Shown one piece after another: positions 1 to 11,954 of a stretch of DNA of 30,000 bases. The notes beneath the pieces are model-generated. The model ran no database searches and had not been told where the DNA came from. It was given only the letters and a program-made list of their open reading frames with translations. Position 1 is the stretch's first letter, and every line of letters starts with the position of its first letter. Source of the stretch: Cristatella mucedo (taxonomy: Eukaryota; Bryozoa; Phylactolaemata; Cristatellidae); the NCBI GenBank assembly GCA_009760855.2, contig WPIO01000284.1:87501-117500 (forward strand). Direction: 5' to 3'. Both the position numbers and the translations under genes were made by a program.

Positions 1-2
1 GC

Positions 3-304
3 TACATCTACATCCGGCACAGCATGCGCGCCAACAAGTTCTGCACGCGGCCGCGCGCGCTCGTCGCCTCGCTCCTGCTCGCACTCGCCGCCGCCGCCTA
101 CGAGGTGCCGCGCGCGCTCCGCGAGCGAGTCGTCGCCTTCGGCGGCGACGGCGGCGAACCAGCGGCGACGGCGGCGACGGCGGCTGCGCCGCCTCCGACG
201 CAGCAATGGACGCTGCAGGACGGCCCCGAGAGGTCGCCGAGCGGCGGCCGGTCCGAAGCGGCGGCGACGCCGCTGAACTTCGGCGACCGGTCCGGCTGGT
301 CTGA

Positions 305-341
<37 letters not shown>

Positions 342-1181
342 TCGATTAAATTGAGCACGCCGTGCCGCATCGCCGAGGTGCCGAAGTACTACCAGCAGGC
401 CGACAGCTCGCTCGTCTCGGACGACGTCGCGTTATTCCTGAGCTATTTCGGCAAGGTCGCGTTCATGCTGGCGCCGTTGGTCGCCCTCGCTGTCATGACG
501 GCTCTGTTGCTTCGCACCATCAACCGGTCGAACACGCAGCGCCGCCGCCTGTCCGCCAACGCCGCCGCCGCGCCGCCCAAGAGCGTCGACGTCAACCTGA
601 ATGCCGTGCTGCTCAGCGTCGTCGTCGCGTTCGTCGTCTGCTCGACGCCCATGGCCGTCGTCGGAGTGCTGCGCGAGCACACCGACCTGGACGCGTTCTT
701 TCGAGACGCTCCCGCCGGCCTGCTGCTCTTCCAGGTCGCCTTGACGGCGCTCAACGTCAACGCCGCAATCAACGCACCGCTCTTCTGCGCGTTCGGCAGC
801 AAGTTTCGCAGGCATTTCAAGAACATCTTCCTCTGCCGCACGGCTGCCTCTCACGGCGGCGGCAGCGGAGGCGGCGGCGGCGGCGGCAGGAGTGGTTACG
901 AGACGTCAACCACGTACGCGATGGTGCCGCAGGCGGCCGTAGCCGCCACTCCACTCTCGCCGCCGCCGAAGCCGCTCGCCTCGGCGGACGAGCGGCCGCG
1001 GGGCGGCGGCAGCGCCGCGTCGAGGCGCCCTGTCGGAGCGCCGACGGGGCGCCGCGCAGACAGCTCGCGGCCGGAAGCGAAGCGACCGGAAGAGGCGAAG
1101 CACGGCGAGCGACCGGCCGAGTGGCTCGAGTCGCCCGGAGGAAGCTGTGCCGCCGCCGAGTCGGCCGAGCTGATGGCCTGA
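3..1181 (+). CDS. 3' part of a rhodopsin-class GPCR, FMRFamide/neuropeptide-receptor-like (5' end outside window)
   Basis: Seven-transmembrane receptor fragment that would sit in the plasma membrane and signal through G proteins. The frame is open from base 3, where codons read Y-I-Y-I-R-H-S-M. The first Tyr fits the Y of the DRY motif ending TM3, so the ATG at base 24 is internal to ICL2 and not a start. Numbering from that Met: TM4 about 12-30, ending in a Y-x-V-P-R pattern; ECL2 about 32-138 with its conserved-type Cys at 114; TM5 about 142-165; TM6 about 189-215 with C-S-T-P; TM7 about 233-258 with N-A-P-L-F in place of NPxxY, followed by a basic helix 8 (K-F-R-R-H-F). The stop is TGA at 1179-1181. 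The C-tail is Gly-, Ala- and Arg-rich. ICL2 and TM4 resemble invertebrate FMRFamide-type receptors; the ligand is inferred only from family resemblance. ECL2 is unusually long and low in complexity. Confidence 0.8.
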
Positions 1182-1822
1182 CGCGCCCCCCCCGCGCCGC
1201 GCCGTGAATGCGGCGTCGTCGTAGTCGTGTCCTGTCGCGCCGCTGCAAGCTGTCCGGCGTCTTTTGTATCTGTCTGACTCTGTCTGTCTGTTCTTCTGTC
1301 TTGGGAGACGCGGCTGCTTGCAGCGCATCCTTCTGCGCTAATCGACGAATGCTTATTTAGAATAGGTGAGACAGGAGGAGAAGTAAAGGAATGAGAGTAA
1401 AAAAGGCAGTCGCTTGCAGGCTGCGGGCTGGCTGAGACCGATTCGCTCGCTCATTCGTTCGTGACCGCCGCTTCGCCGTCGCCTGCGACCTGATCGTAGC
1501 GCTCGTGAGCCGACGGCGAGCTGCAGTTCGCCGTCGGCTTAATCGTCACGTTGCGACGCCGCGACGGATATCCGCCGGATGTCCGTCACGATCGACGCGG
1601 CGGCTTCGAGATCGCGTGGCTTGTGCGCAGCGAAGCTTCGCTGGCCGTTCGCACGCCATTCCCTTCTTAGTCTCCGGTCTGTCTTCCTATCTTTCTTCCA
1701 TCTTCCCATCTTTTGTCCATCTCCCTTTTATCTTTTTTCTGGCTGGCGACGCGTCCCGTCTGCTGTCTGCTGCTGCCACACTACTGTCGCGTCGCGCGGG
1801 GAGATCGCGTTTAGCATCACAG

Positions 1823-1908
1823 CAATAATAATAATAATAATATATAATATAATATAATATAATATAATATAATAATAATAAAATAATATAATATAATAAC
1901 AATAATAA
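1823..1908. repeat. (ATAAT)n / (AAT)n microsatellite
   Basis: Imperfect tandem ATAAT and AAT units, almost pure A+T, flanked by GC-rich sequence. Confidence 0.9.
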
Positions 1909-2003
1909 TCCCATCACAGCATTGCGTTAAGCAGGGACTCTGTCTTCTCTGCCTGCGGGTGACTACTGTGGCGTCGGCGGCGAGGGCGACACAGCTATCA
2001 GAA

Positions 2004-2009
2004 AATAAA
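2004..2009 (+). promoter_or_regulatory. candidate poly(A) signal AATAAA for the GPCR gene
   Basis: AATAAA lies about 820 nt after the GPCR stop. It is the first hexamer that is not embedded in the ATAAT repeat just upstream (another AATAAA at 1877-1882 is part of that repeat). The hexamer alone is weak evidence. Confidence 0.3.
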
Positions 2010-2888
2010 GGGGCGATAAAGGCCATCGCTCTGTCAGATGCTCGCTCGCGCTCCCAATTGCAAGAGAGCTTCAACTAGATGCCGTCCGGCTCGCGCGGGC
2101 GACCTTTGACCGTCGGCAATGGCGTAACCGGCGATCGGCGGTAATGTGAAGCCCGGCCGTGACATTGACCTACGGCTCGTGCGGGAGCCCTTTGACCATC
2201 AGCAGTGGCGTTTTTGAGAAGCCGTCGGTGGCACCGGCGCCGGCGTCGCGCCCGGAGCGAAGCTTCTCCGCCCGAAGATGGCCGCTAGTCTGCCGCTCGC
2301 GAAGTTTCCGCTCCGGCGTGCCCGAATCGAAATCGGTGGCCCGTGACTGTCCGCCAACAGTCCCGGCTGGCCGTCGGCGGAGCACCTTCCCACCAGCGCC
2401 GGAAGGTGAGCGGCTTCCGGCTGCGCGGCTTCCGGGCGCGCCCTTTCAAGCTCTGCCGGCAGCTCTCTCCGGAAAACGGCTGCGGAACTCCGGAACGCCG
2501 GCCTTGAACACTCGAACGCTAGAACGGAAACTGTGTCTTCGCTCGCCACCGCGCCAGTTGCGAAGCAACCAGCATTTCTGGCTTTCGAGGCCGCTAGGAG
2601 ATGAGGAGGTGCCCAGGGCGAGATAGAGGAAGAGCGAAAGAGAGAGAGAGAGAGCTTGGCGCTCCGATTTCACCGCTCAGTTTACACTGCTGGTGCTTCA
2701 GGTGGCCTCCAAAAAGTACACAGTTTATATCAGCGCGTCCCGTCAAAGGCCCCTTGCAAAAACAAATGAAAGGTCGCCGCCCGACCCTCTGACAACGTGG
2801 CGCGTAATTCGATTAGCAAAGTTGCGGACAATTGAGTGAGCTACTCCCCTGTCTTTATGCCCCTCTACCTACCTCTCTCTATTACTCC

Positions 2889-2889
<1 letters not shown>

Positions 2890-2958
<69 letters not shown>

Positions 2959-3028
2959 ACTTCCCGTCCTCCGTCTCTCTTCCCGTCCTCCGTCTCTCTC
3001 TCTCCCTCTCCCTCTCTCTCTCTCTCCC
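2890..3028. repeat. (CT)n microsatellite
   Basis: A pure CT run of about 68 nt is followed by interrupted CT, with two short copies of a TTCCCGTCCTCCGT block inside it. Confidence 0.95.
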
Positions 3029-3268
3029 TCCCTGTCACTTCGGCGAAGCGTCAGCCAGAAGCCCGACCGACGCACCGAGTGAGTGCCTCGCGCGAAATGA
3101 CTGCAAAATATCAAAATGTCTGAAAGCGTGTCCGTCGCTTGGAAACTATAGGCGGCCACCGCCACTGGGCACTTTCGCACCTAGACTGTGTCGGTCGGGT
3201 CTCCGCCGCCGCCAACTCACCGAAGCCGAGCTTGTCGCCTGCCGCCGCCTGCACCAGCAGCCGAGAAT

Positions 3269-3273
<5 letters not shown>

Positions 3274-3302
<29 letters not shown>
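3274..3302. repeat. (TA)n microsatellite
   Basis: Uninterrupted TA dinucleotides. Confidence 0.95.
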
Positions 3303-3309
<7 letters not shown>

Positions 3310-3717
3310 CTGCTATATTTCAGCAGCGCATCGGCGGCAAAGAAGCGGTGGAAGCGCCACCGATGCCACGGTGAGACTCTTCGCCGGCAGCGGCGGTGGT
3401 TCGCTTCACGCAAAAGTGAAAGCGTCACATTGACGACTAAGTCCTCCGAGCGGAAGAAGAGGCAATAGACTCTCGGAACGCCCCCTCTTTTGGAGTCGTC
3501 CTCCGGCCGAGGGGTCACGAGGTCACAAGGCCAGCTACGAGGCTATCGGCTGCTTAGTCGAACGGCCAGCTGGCGAGGCCCAGATGCGCTACCATATTCG
3601 GCGATGCGCGACCGTCACTCGGCGGCGAGTGAGTTGCTTCGCAGGTCGCTACCCACCGACATCGCCGGCAGCTCCACCTTCTGAGTCAGGAAAAGCAGAG
3701 GCAATAGACAGAAACAT

Positions 3718-3733
3718 TTTATTTTCGTTTATT
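3718..3733 (-). promoter_or_regulatory. two tandem AATAAA hexamers, candidate poly(A) signals for the CCP gene
   Basis: TTTATT occurs on the + strand at 3718-3723 and again at 3728-3733, giving two AATAAA hexamers 10 bp apart on the - strand. They lie about 400 nt downstream of the tentative terminal-exon stop at 4134 and 1.4 kb downstream of the last CCP exon, a reasonable position for the 3' end of that gene. There is no direct evidence of use. Confidence 0.3.
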
Positions 3734-4133
3734 TTCAGCGAAAAAACATGCGACAATCGCGGATGACTTCCGATGTGGATATGCAGTCAGGAAGGAGCGG
3801 TGTCTGTCATTGTTTCATTTTCGCCACGAGCTCAACGCCATGAGATCTCCGACAAGATTACTCGACGGTACATTACGAGTCGAACGTCAGCCGCTCTCGG
3901 CTGAGCTTGAGCTGAGGCTTGGCTGCAGCCGAACGTAGCAGCTCAGAAGCTCGACGCTTCGTCGCGAGGTCACGGGGTCACGCTTCGTGCCGCCGACTGC
4001 GTACATCAGCTATGATATCCGTCGCTTCTCGCCGACGCTCGCAGCACGAGGCGCCGTGAAGCTCATGGCTGTCGAATGCTAATCTGGCCGAGTGGGCGCG
4101 GCTCTGGAGCGTCCCTCGCTCGAGCTCGAGCTT

Positions 4134-4492
4134 CTACAGCGGAGGCGGGAAACGAGGATGCAGGACACCGGAAGCGCACGCCAGCTTCTTCCGGAACGGT
4201 GAGCCTCGGGTGGGCGTCGAGTGCGATTTCGTGGCGCTCCGAGATCGACGCCGTCTCGGCAGATCGGCTCGCTCTCGAGAGATCGACGGAGTCTGTTGCT
4301 GTCGAGCGAGCACTCGAAACCGAGCGAAAAGCGAGCTCACCTTCTCGGCTCGGCACCGGAAGTTCGCTACTCGAACGAAGCCGTCGCTGCTGAGCGAACG
4401 CAATGGGCTCGAGCTCACCCGAGTGCAGCTGGCGTCCCCCATCCGCAGGAGGTGTTCGTCTGAAGTGCAATTGAAGGATTCCGAGAAGCATT
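4134..4492 (-). CDS. tentative terminal exon of the CCP gene (not a CCP domain)
   Basis: After an acceptor-like ...GCGGCAGCAG, the - strand is open in phase 1 from 4492 to a stop at 4134-4136. That phase is the one all CCP exons deliver, so joining would be in frame. The first part has four cysteines (E-C-F-S-E-S-F-N-C ... D-A-S-C ... F-R-C) and then becomes Arg/Ser-rich. A donor-like GAGAAG|GTGAGC at 4341/4340 offers an alternative exon end in phase 0. I recognise no domain and no membrane segment. The base composition is GC-rich like its surroundings, so a chance open frame is a real alternative. Confidence 0.2.
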
Positions 4493-4542
4493 CTGCTGCC
4501 GCCACCGTCCCTGCTTCCCGCGACGCTTCGCTGGCGCTGCCG

Positions 4543-4592
4543 GAGAGAGCAAGAGCCGGCCTGCGCCAGCGTGCGGCGGCTCTTGCTCTCTC
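4543..4592. repeat. perfect 16-bp inverted repeat (hairpin)
   Basis: GAGAGAGCAAGAGCCG at 4543-4558 is answered by its exact reverse complement at 4577-4592, with an 18-nt loop. An outer CCGG/CCGG pair extends it after one unpaired base. On the - strand it lies just upstream of the tentative acceptor at 4493. Confidence 0.85.
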
Positions 4593-4607
4593 ACCGGACG
4601 TGAAGCT

Positions 4608-4626
4608 TCGTCGTCGTCGTCGTCGT
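4608..4626. repeat. (CGT)n trinucleotide run
   Basis: About six consecutive CGT/GTC triplets. Confidence 0.8.
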
Positions 4627-5120
4627 CAGCGCTACGTCGGCTCGGCACTGACGCCGCCGCATCGACGTCCAGCTGCCTCCCGGGGCCGCATCGGGTCGGC
4701 TTCGAAGTGGATTCGTTTGTTGGCGATCTCGACGCCGTTTCGGTGGCGGTCGTTGGAAGCCCCGTTCCTCCGCCCGCTCCTCAGTTCGCAGTAGATATCT
4801 GTCGCCCGTCTGACATCTCTCGCTCTTCGAGCTCCACCCTTTCGCTCTCAGAATATTCTCTCTCGCCCATTCTCTCCCGCTCACTTCCGCCGCACAGCCT
4901 CTCCGTAGCTGCTCTTAGCGCGTCTCACACAGTCATGCCAAATTAGAGAGGGGTGAGAGACTCGACGGTCGAGCGGGGCGAGGTCAAGGTCGACAGCGGC
5001 CGGTAAAGAGCAGCGGCCTCGGCCGCGACCGAGGCGGCAGAAACGCCGCAAACAACGAGCGGAAGCCGCCGCGCGGCGCCGAGAGCAGGGCACCACGTCG
5101 CAAGCCGAGCGCAGCAGTAC

Positions 5121-5318
5121 CCGTGCAGTTGCCGTAGACGCTCCACTTGCCCGTCGGCAGGCACGTGATGTTCACCAGCGAGACGGCGCCGAAGCTCGGT
5201 AGCTGCATCCGGTACGCGGGCTCGCACGCGACGAGCGTCGGGCCGCCGCCATAATGCGAGTCGCCCCTTTTGGCGATTCGCCCTCGCATCGGCGGCGACG
5301 GCGGGCCGCAGTCGACGA
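5121..5318 (-). CDS. CCP exon I (last recognisable sushi module)
   Basis: 66-residue module. The acceptor is CTTCCTTGCAG|TC and the donor is ACGG|GTACTG. Cys1 is in V-D-C-G-P-P, Cys2 in V-A-C-E-P-A-Y, Cys3 in I-T-C-L-P-T-G-K-W, Cys4 in G-N-C. Sequons are N-I-T and N-C-T. If the donor is not used, the frame reads on about 45 residues to TGA at 4984-4986, an alternative Arg/Leu-rich C-terminus with no anchor. Confidence 0.85.
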
Positions 5319-5748
5319 CTGCAAGGAAGCGCAGTCGGCTGAAAAGACTGGCTGAAAGGACTGGACTCGGCCGAGGGGGTGGCGCGATGACTGAAAGCTA
5401 ATGGCCGCCAGAGCAATCGCTGCCAGCTTCGTTGGGTCCGCGTCTGTCCGCGTCTACCGTGCGCTCGCGCCCCCCCCGAAAAAGGAGAGCGAGCTGAGAG
5501 AGCTGGAGGCTCGCCGTCTCAATTTTAGCTCTCTTCTTCCATTTTTATTCTTTTCCTGCTGAGCGGGACTAATCAGGCCGAATAAAGATCGCAGTGACGC
5601 AGCGGACTCGCCGGGCGGTGGCACCATGTGCAGGGTCACGACTTCGAGATCTTGGCTTCCATTTCTAGGCCGATGCCATTCAGTTTGACCTATCATTTGA
5701 TCTCTCCCCTTTTATCCGACTTTGCACCAACAATCTCTCCAACATCGC

Positions 5749-5814
<66 letters not shown>

Positions 5815-5896
5815 TATGTCTCTATCTCTCTCTCTCTCTCTCTGACTCTCTGTCTCTATTTCTATATCTGCCTCTCTGTCTCTCTCTGACTCTCTG

Positions 5897-5927
<31 letters not shown>

Positions 5928-6291
5928 ATCTGACTCTCTGTCTCTCTCTCTCTCTCTCTGACTCTCTGTCTCTATCTCTATTTCTATCTCTGCCTCTTTA
6001 TCTCTCTCTGACTCTCTGTCTCTCTGTCTCTCTCTATCTGACTCTCTGTCTCTCTCTCTGACTCTCTGTCTCTATCTATATTTCTATCTCTGCCTCTCTG
6101 TCTCTCTCTCTCTGACTCTCTGTCTCTCTCTGACTCCCTGTCTCTCTCTCTGACTCTCTGTCTCTATCTGACTCTCTGTCTCTATCTGACTCTCTGTCTC
6201 TCTGATTCTCTGTCTCTCTCTGAGACCTTGCTCCGACTCTTTCTCCAACCTTGCTTTGTCCGACATTCTGTCCAACCTTGCTCAGACACAC

Positions 6292-6342
<51 letters not shown>

Positions 6343-8782
6343 CACAGACACACTCTCTCTCTCCGACTTTGCTCGAAATTCAACTCCAACTCCATTGCAG
6401 CCTTCATCCTCCGTCATTTGCAGGTGGGCGGCCGTTGAATTGCCGAAGCTTCGACTAATAATTACGGTAAAACGGAACATAGTCCTCACCTTGAAAGGCC
6501 TCATCCTCGACATTGGCTAATTTAGCATCACTCCATCGAAGTCTCCTCTTAATTTTCTCGCTCTGTTCCTGTTCATCGGAGGCGTCGCTTCCGGAGCTCT
6601 CGGAGAGGGGAGGAGCGGAGAGCCAGACCTCAGCTCGTGCCGTTCCTTATTGACATTTGCCAATAAGATAATTTGTCAATAATAATAATAATAAGTAAAT
6701 AATAATTTTTCAATTAGACAAAATAACAATAGGTTACTAGAACGATCGCCTCCCAGGCCGGCGTAAGTTTCAGCCGTGGAACATTGCCAAAATCAGGGCC
6801 TGCTTACACAAGACTACGACAGCCAGCATAATCCACGCGACACGACTTCTAGACTTCCGATGACACTCCCTTCATCTAACGCTCTCGACCCTCGCACCTC
6901 CTCCTCCCCCCCCCCGATAGTCAGCAACAACTAGGTGCACAACTCAGCGGCGGCCTCGTCTGGTCTGAGGACAGCGGCGTGGCTGGCTGCTGCGTTATCG
7001 AAGCTGTCCGTGTGAGCTTCGCTCGCTCGCATCAGCCTTGACCTATCCAACCTCCTCGCTTCTCCGGTCATGTGCTCTCGAGCTCTTACATAGCACGCTC
7101 TCGTTATATCCCCGGCTTCCCGTCCTGCGAACCATATTACGACGTTTTAGTGATCTCCGGCTCATCGTTCGTATGTACCGAATGACACCAGATGACACCA
7201 TATTCCGGCTTCTGTCACAGCCTGCCTACATTGTCCTGCGGCCGACTATGGCACATCCTTTCCAGCGGTCGTTAGCTGCTACGTCCATTCTACTCGCTAC
7301 CTCAACTGCTCTCCTGACTCTGCTATGCTTCCCACTTTCTCTTTGTTGCGAGAGATGAAGTCTGTGTGCTACAGAATGCGTACCGAAAGCCGCTTAGGCT
7401 GTGAGTGGGCCATGAGTTCCCTATGCAAAACCCTACAGCGTCACACCCACATCGTCTTTGCGGCTTTGTGGAGTTACAGACGCAGACACGTCATTACAGT
7501 CTGAGCTAAAGACACGTCTTGTCCGCCCACTTTTCGCGGCGCCCTCTCCAGTGAGTTTGTCTTAATTTTTCCTGTGTGCTCTCTGCATGCTCGCACTCAA
7601 ATCAGTAGGTGCTAGTAATCAATGCCATTGTTTTGCAAGCTCGTCAAAGCCGTGCATGCATGCCACTCACCCTTAGTTTTGGCTTCACATACAAAGAACT
7701 GTAACGCTCCTGGACAGAGATTCTGTTCTATTAGAGCGTTTCTCTTACAAAGAACTGTGGCGCGCCTGGATACAGATTGTGTTCTCTTAGAGCACTATAC
7801 GAACGACTTATCCTTATTATTATTATTATTATCCATGCCGTGAATGCTATCATTTTTTACTCGGTCGATAATAGTGTATTTCATTATCGATTATAATAAT
7901 ATAAACTAATAATAAAAACTCTGTCGATAATAATAATAGATTTTGAAAGCATCGAAGGAAGCCTCTGTCGCAGTCTGTACTTCCGGGTGAGATTCACGCA
8001 GGGCTGACTCTGAAACTAACTGCGACACAGAATTCGCACCAAGCGGTGCCTACGCTGTCTTGGGTTAATCGTAACGGTCGGATGACTCACCCGACACATT
8101 AATTCTAGAGCACGCAGGAAGGTCTTCGCGCTAACCGAGCGGTGGCCCAGTCCTAGCGGAACCGGAAGCTGCCGAGTCCTAGCGGAAATGTGACTAGCGG
8201 CTCGCAAGTTGGCACTAATGATAGTGGAGGCGAAGAGAAAGAAAGAGAGAGGGGGAGAAAGGGTGCCTGAGGTGCGGATATTACCCTGACCTTGACCCTG
8301 ACAGCCGAGCCTGAGGCGCAGAGCTGACCCTGACCCTGACCTGACCCTGACCGTGGCAGCCGAGCCTGAGGTGCAGAACTGACAAACCCTGGCAGCCGGC
8401 GTCGACCGGATTCAGGCTCCACGAGCCGTTGGAATGGCATATGCCTGTCCTGTTTGGCCGGTGATCCGGGAACTCGTAGCCGAGATCGCAAAGAGCCGTC
8501 AACGTCCCGTTCACGGCGTCGGACGCGTAAGTGATGTTACCATGCTCCATATGAAGGTCATCCGGGCAGCGTCTTCCTGAAATTCATAGAAAAACGGATG
8601 TGTCAGCAGGCAGCCGTCGGCGGGATGACCGGAAGTGGAAAAGACAGATTTACTTTTGCCGCGACCGGGCATCCGCAATCAATTGGGCAGACCATCCGAG
8701 CTCTGGATTCTGCTCTCCCCTCTCTCTCGCTCTCTCCTACAGTAACAATATCTCCGGTAATATTTTATATACTGTAAAAATA

Positions 8783-8813
<31 letters not shown>

Positions 8814-8991
8814 TAACATATATATATATTTATTTAAATACGTACTCTCCCCTCCCGTAGCTTTATCTCCTCCCGTAACAATATCTGCAATATAATTATA
8901 AAATATAATAAATATAACTATAACCATAACCATAAATATAACTGTAACTGTATAACTATATATATATATAACTATATATATATATATAACT

Positions 8992-9060
<69 letters not shown>

Positions 9061-9064
9061 TATG

Positions 9065-9121
<57 letters not shown>

Positions 9122-9967
9122 TCTCCTGTCCATCTCTTCCCGTAATTAAGCTGCGCCGTGTCGAGCGGATTCTAATCGCGAGCTACGCAGCCCAAGCAAC
9201 CCGCTCGGGCGCCAGAGGCTGAAAGGCCGGTCACGTGACTCTTGCCGTGCGCACTGGTGTCGCTTCCTCGACCGTCAACGCAGGTGGTCAAAGTTCTACA
9301 TTTGCCTTTGCCGCTGAGGCTGCGGCCGAGTTGTCTTCAAAAGAGCTGTTATCACTTCCATTTGCGTTTTCGCACCGCTCACCTTTTAACTTTAAACTTT
9401 GTCGCTCTTTTCTCAGGAGGCGCAGCGAGTGGACTGCAGAAGACTCCAGAGCAACGCTCGCTGCGTCCTTGTGGCTCTTTGTGAGCTACTGTCGGAGGTG
9501 CGTTAATTTATTACATGAAATTACTAAATTATAAAGGTCATTATTATATATTAGATTACATTAAATTTTGCACTGCAAATTAATTGCAAATTGAGAATGC
9601 AAATTGCATAGAATTGCATCTCGCGAGGGACGCGGGTTAAATTTCAAAGGAGCTAGTGTGCATATTTTTGCGCTCGCCTCGAACCGCAGCGAAACAGTGC
9701 CGCGAGTGAGTCTGAGTTTCGTATTCAGAGGTGCTGCCCCTATGTCTTCATTCTCTGGCGATTGGTGGCAGCGCCGAAGTGACTGCTGTCCGGTGCAAGC
9801 GGTAGCCAAGTTCTCACAAACCAAAACAATTGCGTCGCCTATTATAAATTTTGTTAAAAAATATTATTAACAGTATAAATATATGTATTTAAATAACATA
9901 AATTTAAAAAAATAAAATATATAAATGTATGAATTAAAAATATATGAAATAAATTATACGAATCGTA

Positions 9968-10001
<34 letters not shown>

Positions 10002-11869
10002 TGCACGTATATTTATATAAATATTAACAGACGTATAAAATACATATTAAAATAATATAAATCTGTGATTTTAATCCTATTTATATTTAAATCCGTGAAA
10101 AAGGCAGAACACTGGCTGCTCACTAATGTCACTCGCTCCAAAAAGCGACACCAAACCGAGCGATGCCCGTACGTACGTAGAGACATAAATACGCACGCAC
10201 GTAAACGCATGCGTCTCTTCATCTAGTGTGAGCACGAAACCCTACGAAGATGCTGAAGATGCCGACACTTGAACTGCTTAAAGTGCTTAAAGTGAAAAGT
10301 GCTGACTAACTTCACCTCGTGCAACCGGGAGCTGGCGATAATTATCACCTGCTCTCTATTGCTGGAGTCAACAAAATACGCTGGGAATTGCTGAGTCAGG
10401 TGGTCTGAGTTGAGTAGCTCAGAAAAGTTGAGACTGCGGGAGCGAGTCTCGACTTCTCCGTTAGTCACACTGTCAGAGATCTAGTTGCGCAAAAGAACTG
10501 CAGGAAAGTGAGCTCGGCTGGCCACGTGACCGGCCGGGCCCGGACGACCAAGCTTGCACTTGCGGAGGGCCACGTGACTCACGGGCGAAAAGCTACGGTC
10601 TCGAAAAACGGATGCTTAATTAGCTAATTATTAATAATTAAATAGCTAATTACTAATTTCTATTTCGGAAAGGACTGTGAAAGCTGCGGTGCAGCTCTCA
10701 GCGAGGCGAGAACGTTCGCAGTCTCGGCGGGAGCTCGAGGTCGGAGGGTCAGCTGGGCGTCAGAGTTCAGTGAAGTGAAGTTGTGAGTGAAGTGAAGTTG
10801 CTGAAAGAAAATGTGCTCATGGGAAAATGAGCTCCACTGGTGAAGTAACGGAGTAGGACGGACGTTGCTTAGCGAGACGGTTAGTGAGTGTCTGCTAGAG
10901 AGTTGGCAGCAGAAGAGAGGATGTCTCTGCGTGAAAATCGTGGAAGCGAGTCGCTCAGTCTGGGCGCATCGGAGCAAATGCTCCAATCGCCGATTGGTCT
11001 TCTATCGACAAACGAACGGAGCAGCCAATAGTTTATCGTTCTGACAGGGGAGGGAGTTCGGTGGAGACATTCACGCTCGGAGGCATTCGCATGGAGGCAG
11101 CGGTTCAGTTACAGGATTCATGTGACGGATCCAAGCCGTGTCGTGCCTTTTGGAACAGGGCGAGAATTTGTCTTATGCAAATGCTAAGAGCTTGAGGATC
11201 CAACGTACGTAAGTAAAAATGAGCTCACTGAGACATCTGGGCTCTCTACGCATGCAAGGACCGGCCACAGCCAACATCAGCCATGATGGATTGGAGTCAC
11301 CGCCTTCGTTTAAGAAAGGACGCTCAAGGAAAATCCTTCGTTACATGAACATATATATGTGTACGTGTTACGATTTTTGAGTTGTCACTTTTTGTTCATG
11401 ACGGGACTCACCGACACACGGCTGGGGCACGTGGGACCAGCTTCCGTTGGCCAAGCACGTGACTGTCAAGTCCCCAGCTCTTGCACTCGCCGACTGTGTG
11501 TAGGCGTCGACGCAGGAGTAGGCGACAACTTCGCCGTAGTACATCACGGCAGTCGTCGCATTATGAGTTGCGAAACCAACCTCGGGCAGGTTCGTACATT
11601 TAATACCTAAAAGAACGAGCCAAAGCGTAGAGCGGGGAGGAAGTAAGTGGGAAGAGGGGGCGCTCTCCAGCGGCCGTGGCTTCGGGTTCCTTCAGAGGTT
11701 CGGGAAAGAGACCGGAAGTTGAGGCCCGAGGAAGAGACCAGAAGTGGAATCCGGAAGAGGAGGCCAAGCTGAGCAGCCGCTCGTCGAGCTCACGCTTGGC
11801 GCACGCTTTCGGCGGTGGTGGTCACGGCTCGAGGATCCCACGCATGCACTCGGTCAACGGCAGCAAAAC

Positions 11870-11954
<85 letters not shown>

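Larger units (their letters stand above)
1182..4133. other. intergenic / UTR stretch with no recognisable gene
   Basis: This stretch presumably holds the 3' UTR of the GPCR gene, followed by low-complexity DNA between two convergent genes. Open frames here, for example 2159-2626 on the + strand, are Arg/Pro/Ser-rich without domains and look like products of GC-rich composition. It contains the ATAAT, CT and TA microsatellites listed separately, and tandem AATAAA hexamers on the - strand near 3.72 kb. Confidence 0.6.
5319..8387. other. intron H-I: repeats and LINE debris, no exon seen
   Basis: Contains a long CT-type array, a CA run, one copy of a CT-linked composite repeat, a degraded + strand LINE 3' region, and a GACCCT-type tandem array next to exon H. 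I found no CCP signature with splice sites here. Confidence 0.6.
8577..11411. other. intron C1-H: AT-rich, microsatellites, duplicated flank
   Basis: Bases 8.7-9.1 kb are TA/TG microsatellite. Bases 9.5-10.1 kb are AT-rich with a TA run at 9969-10001. From about 10.49 kb the sequence belongs to the tandem duplication and matches 21.33-22.04 kb. No exon signature found. Confidence 0.6.

Noticed and set aside
362-1248. Long Arg-rich open frames on both strands across the GPCR exon
   Set aside because: Frame shadows of GC-rich coding DNA; only the frame from base 3 shows membrane helices and GPCR motifs.
3199-3262. AACTCACCG, possible - strand donor GGTGAGTT of another CCP exon
   Set aside because: Upstream frames lack the four-Cys/Trp pattern and a Cys just before the donor.
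4210-4794. 194-codon + strand frame
   Set aside because: Compositionally biased (Arg/Ser/Ala), no domain, crosses a hairpin and a triplet run, and lies in a GC-rich gap.
7038-7358. 106-codon + strand frame
   Set aside because: Overlaps sequence matching the LINE 3' region and has no domain of its own.
8030-8120. GACTCACCC, possible - strand donor after a TGT codon
   Set aside because: No sushi signature or Trp upstream in any frame.
10660-10986. - strand open frame with a relative at 21189-21620, possible conserved protein
   Set aside because: The similarity is explained by the tandem duplication; the frames diverge with radical changes and no domain, and they overlap intron flank.
11359-11610. 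+ strand open frame repeated at 17088-17339 and 21997-22245
   Set aside because: It is the antisense of CCP exon C. The - strand frame has the Cys/Trp pattern and splice sites; the + frame has neither.
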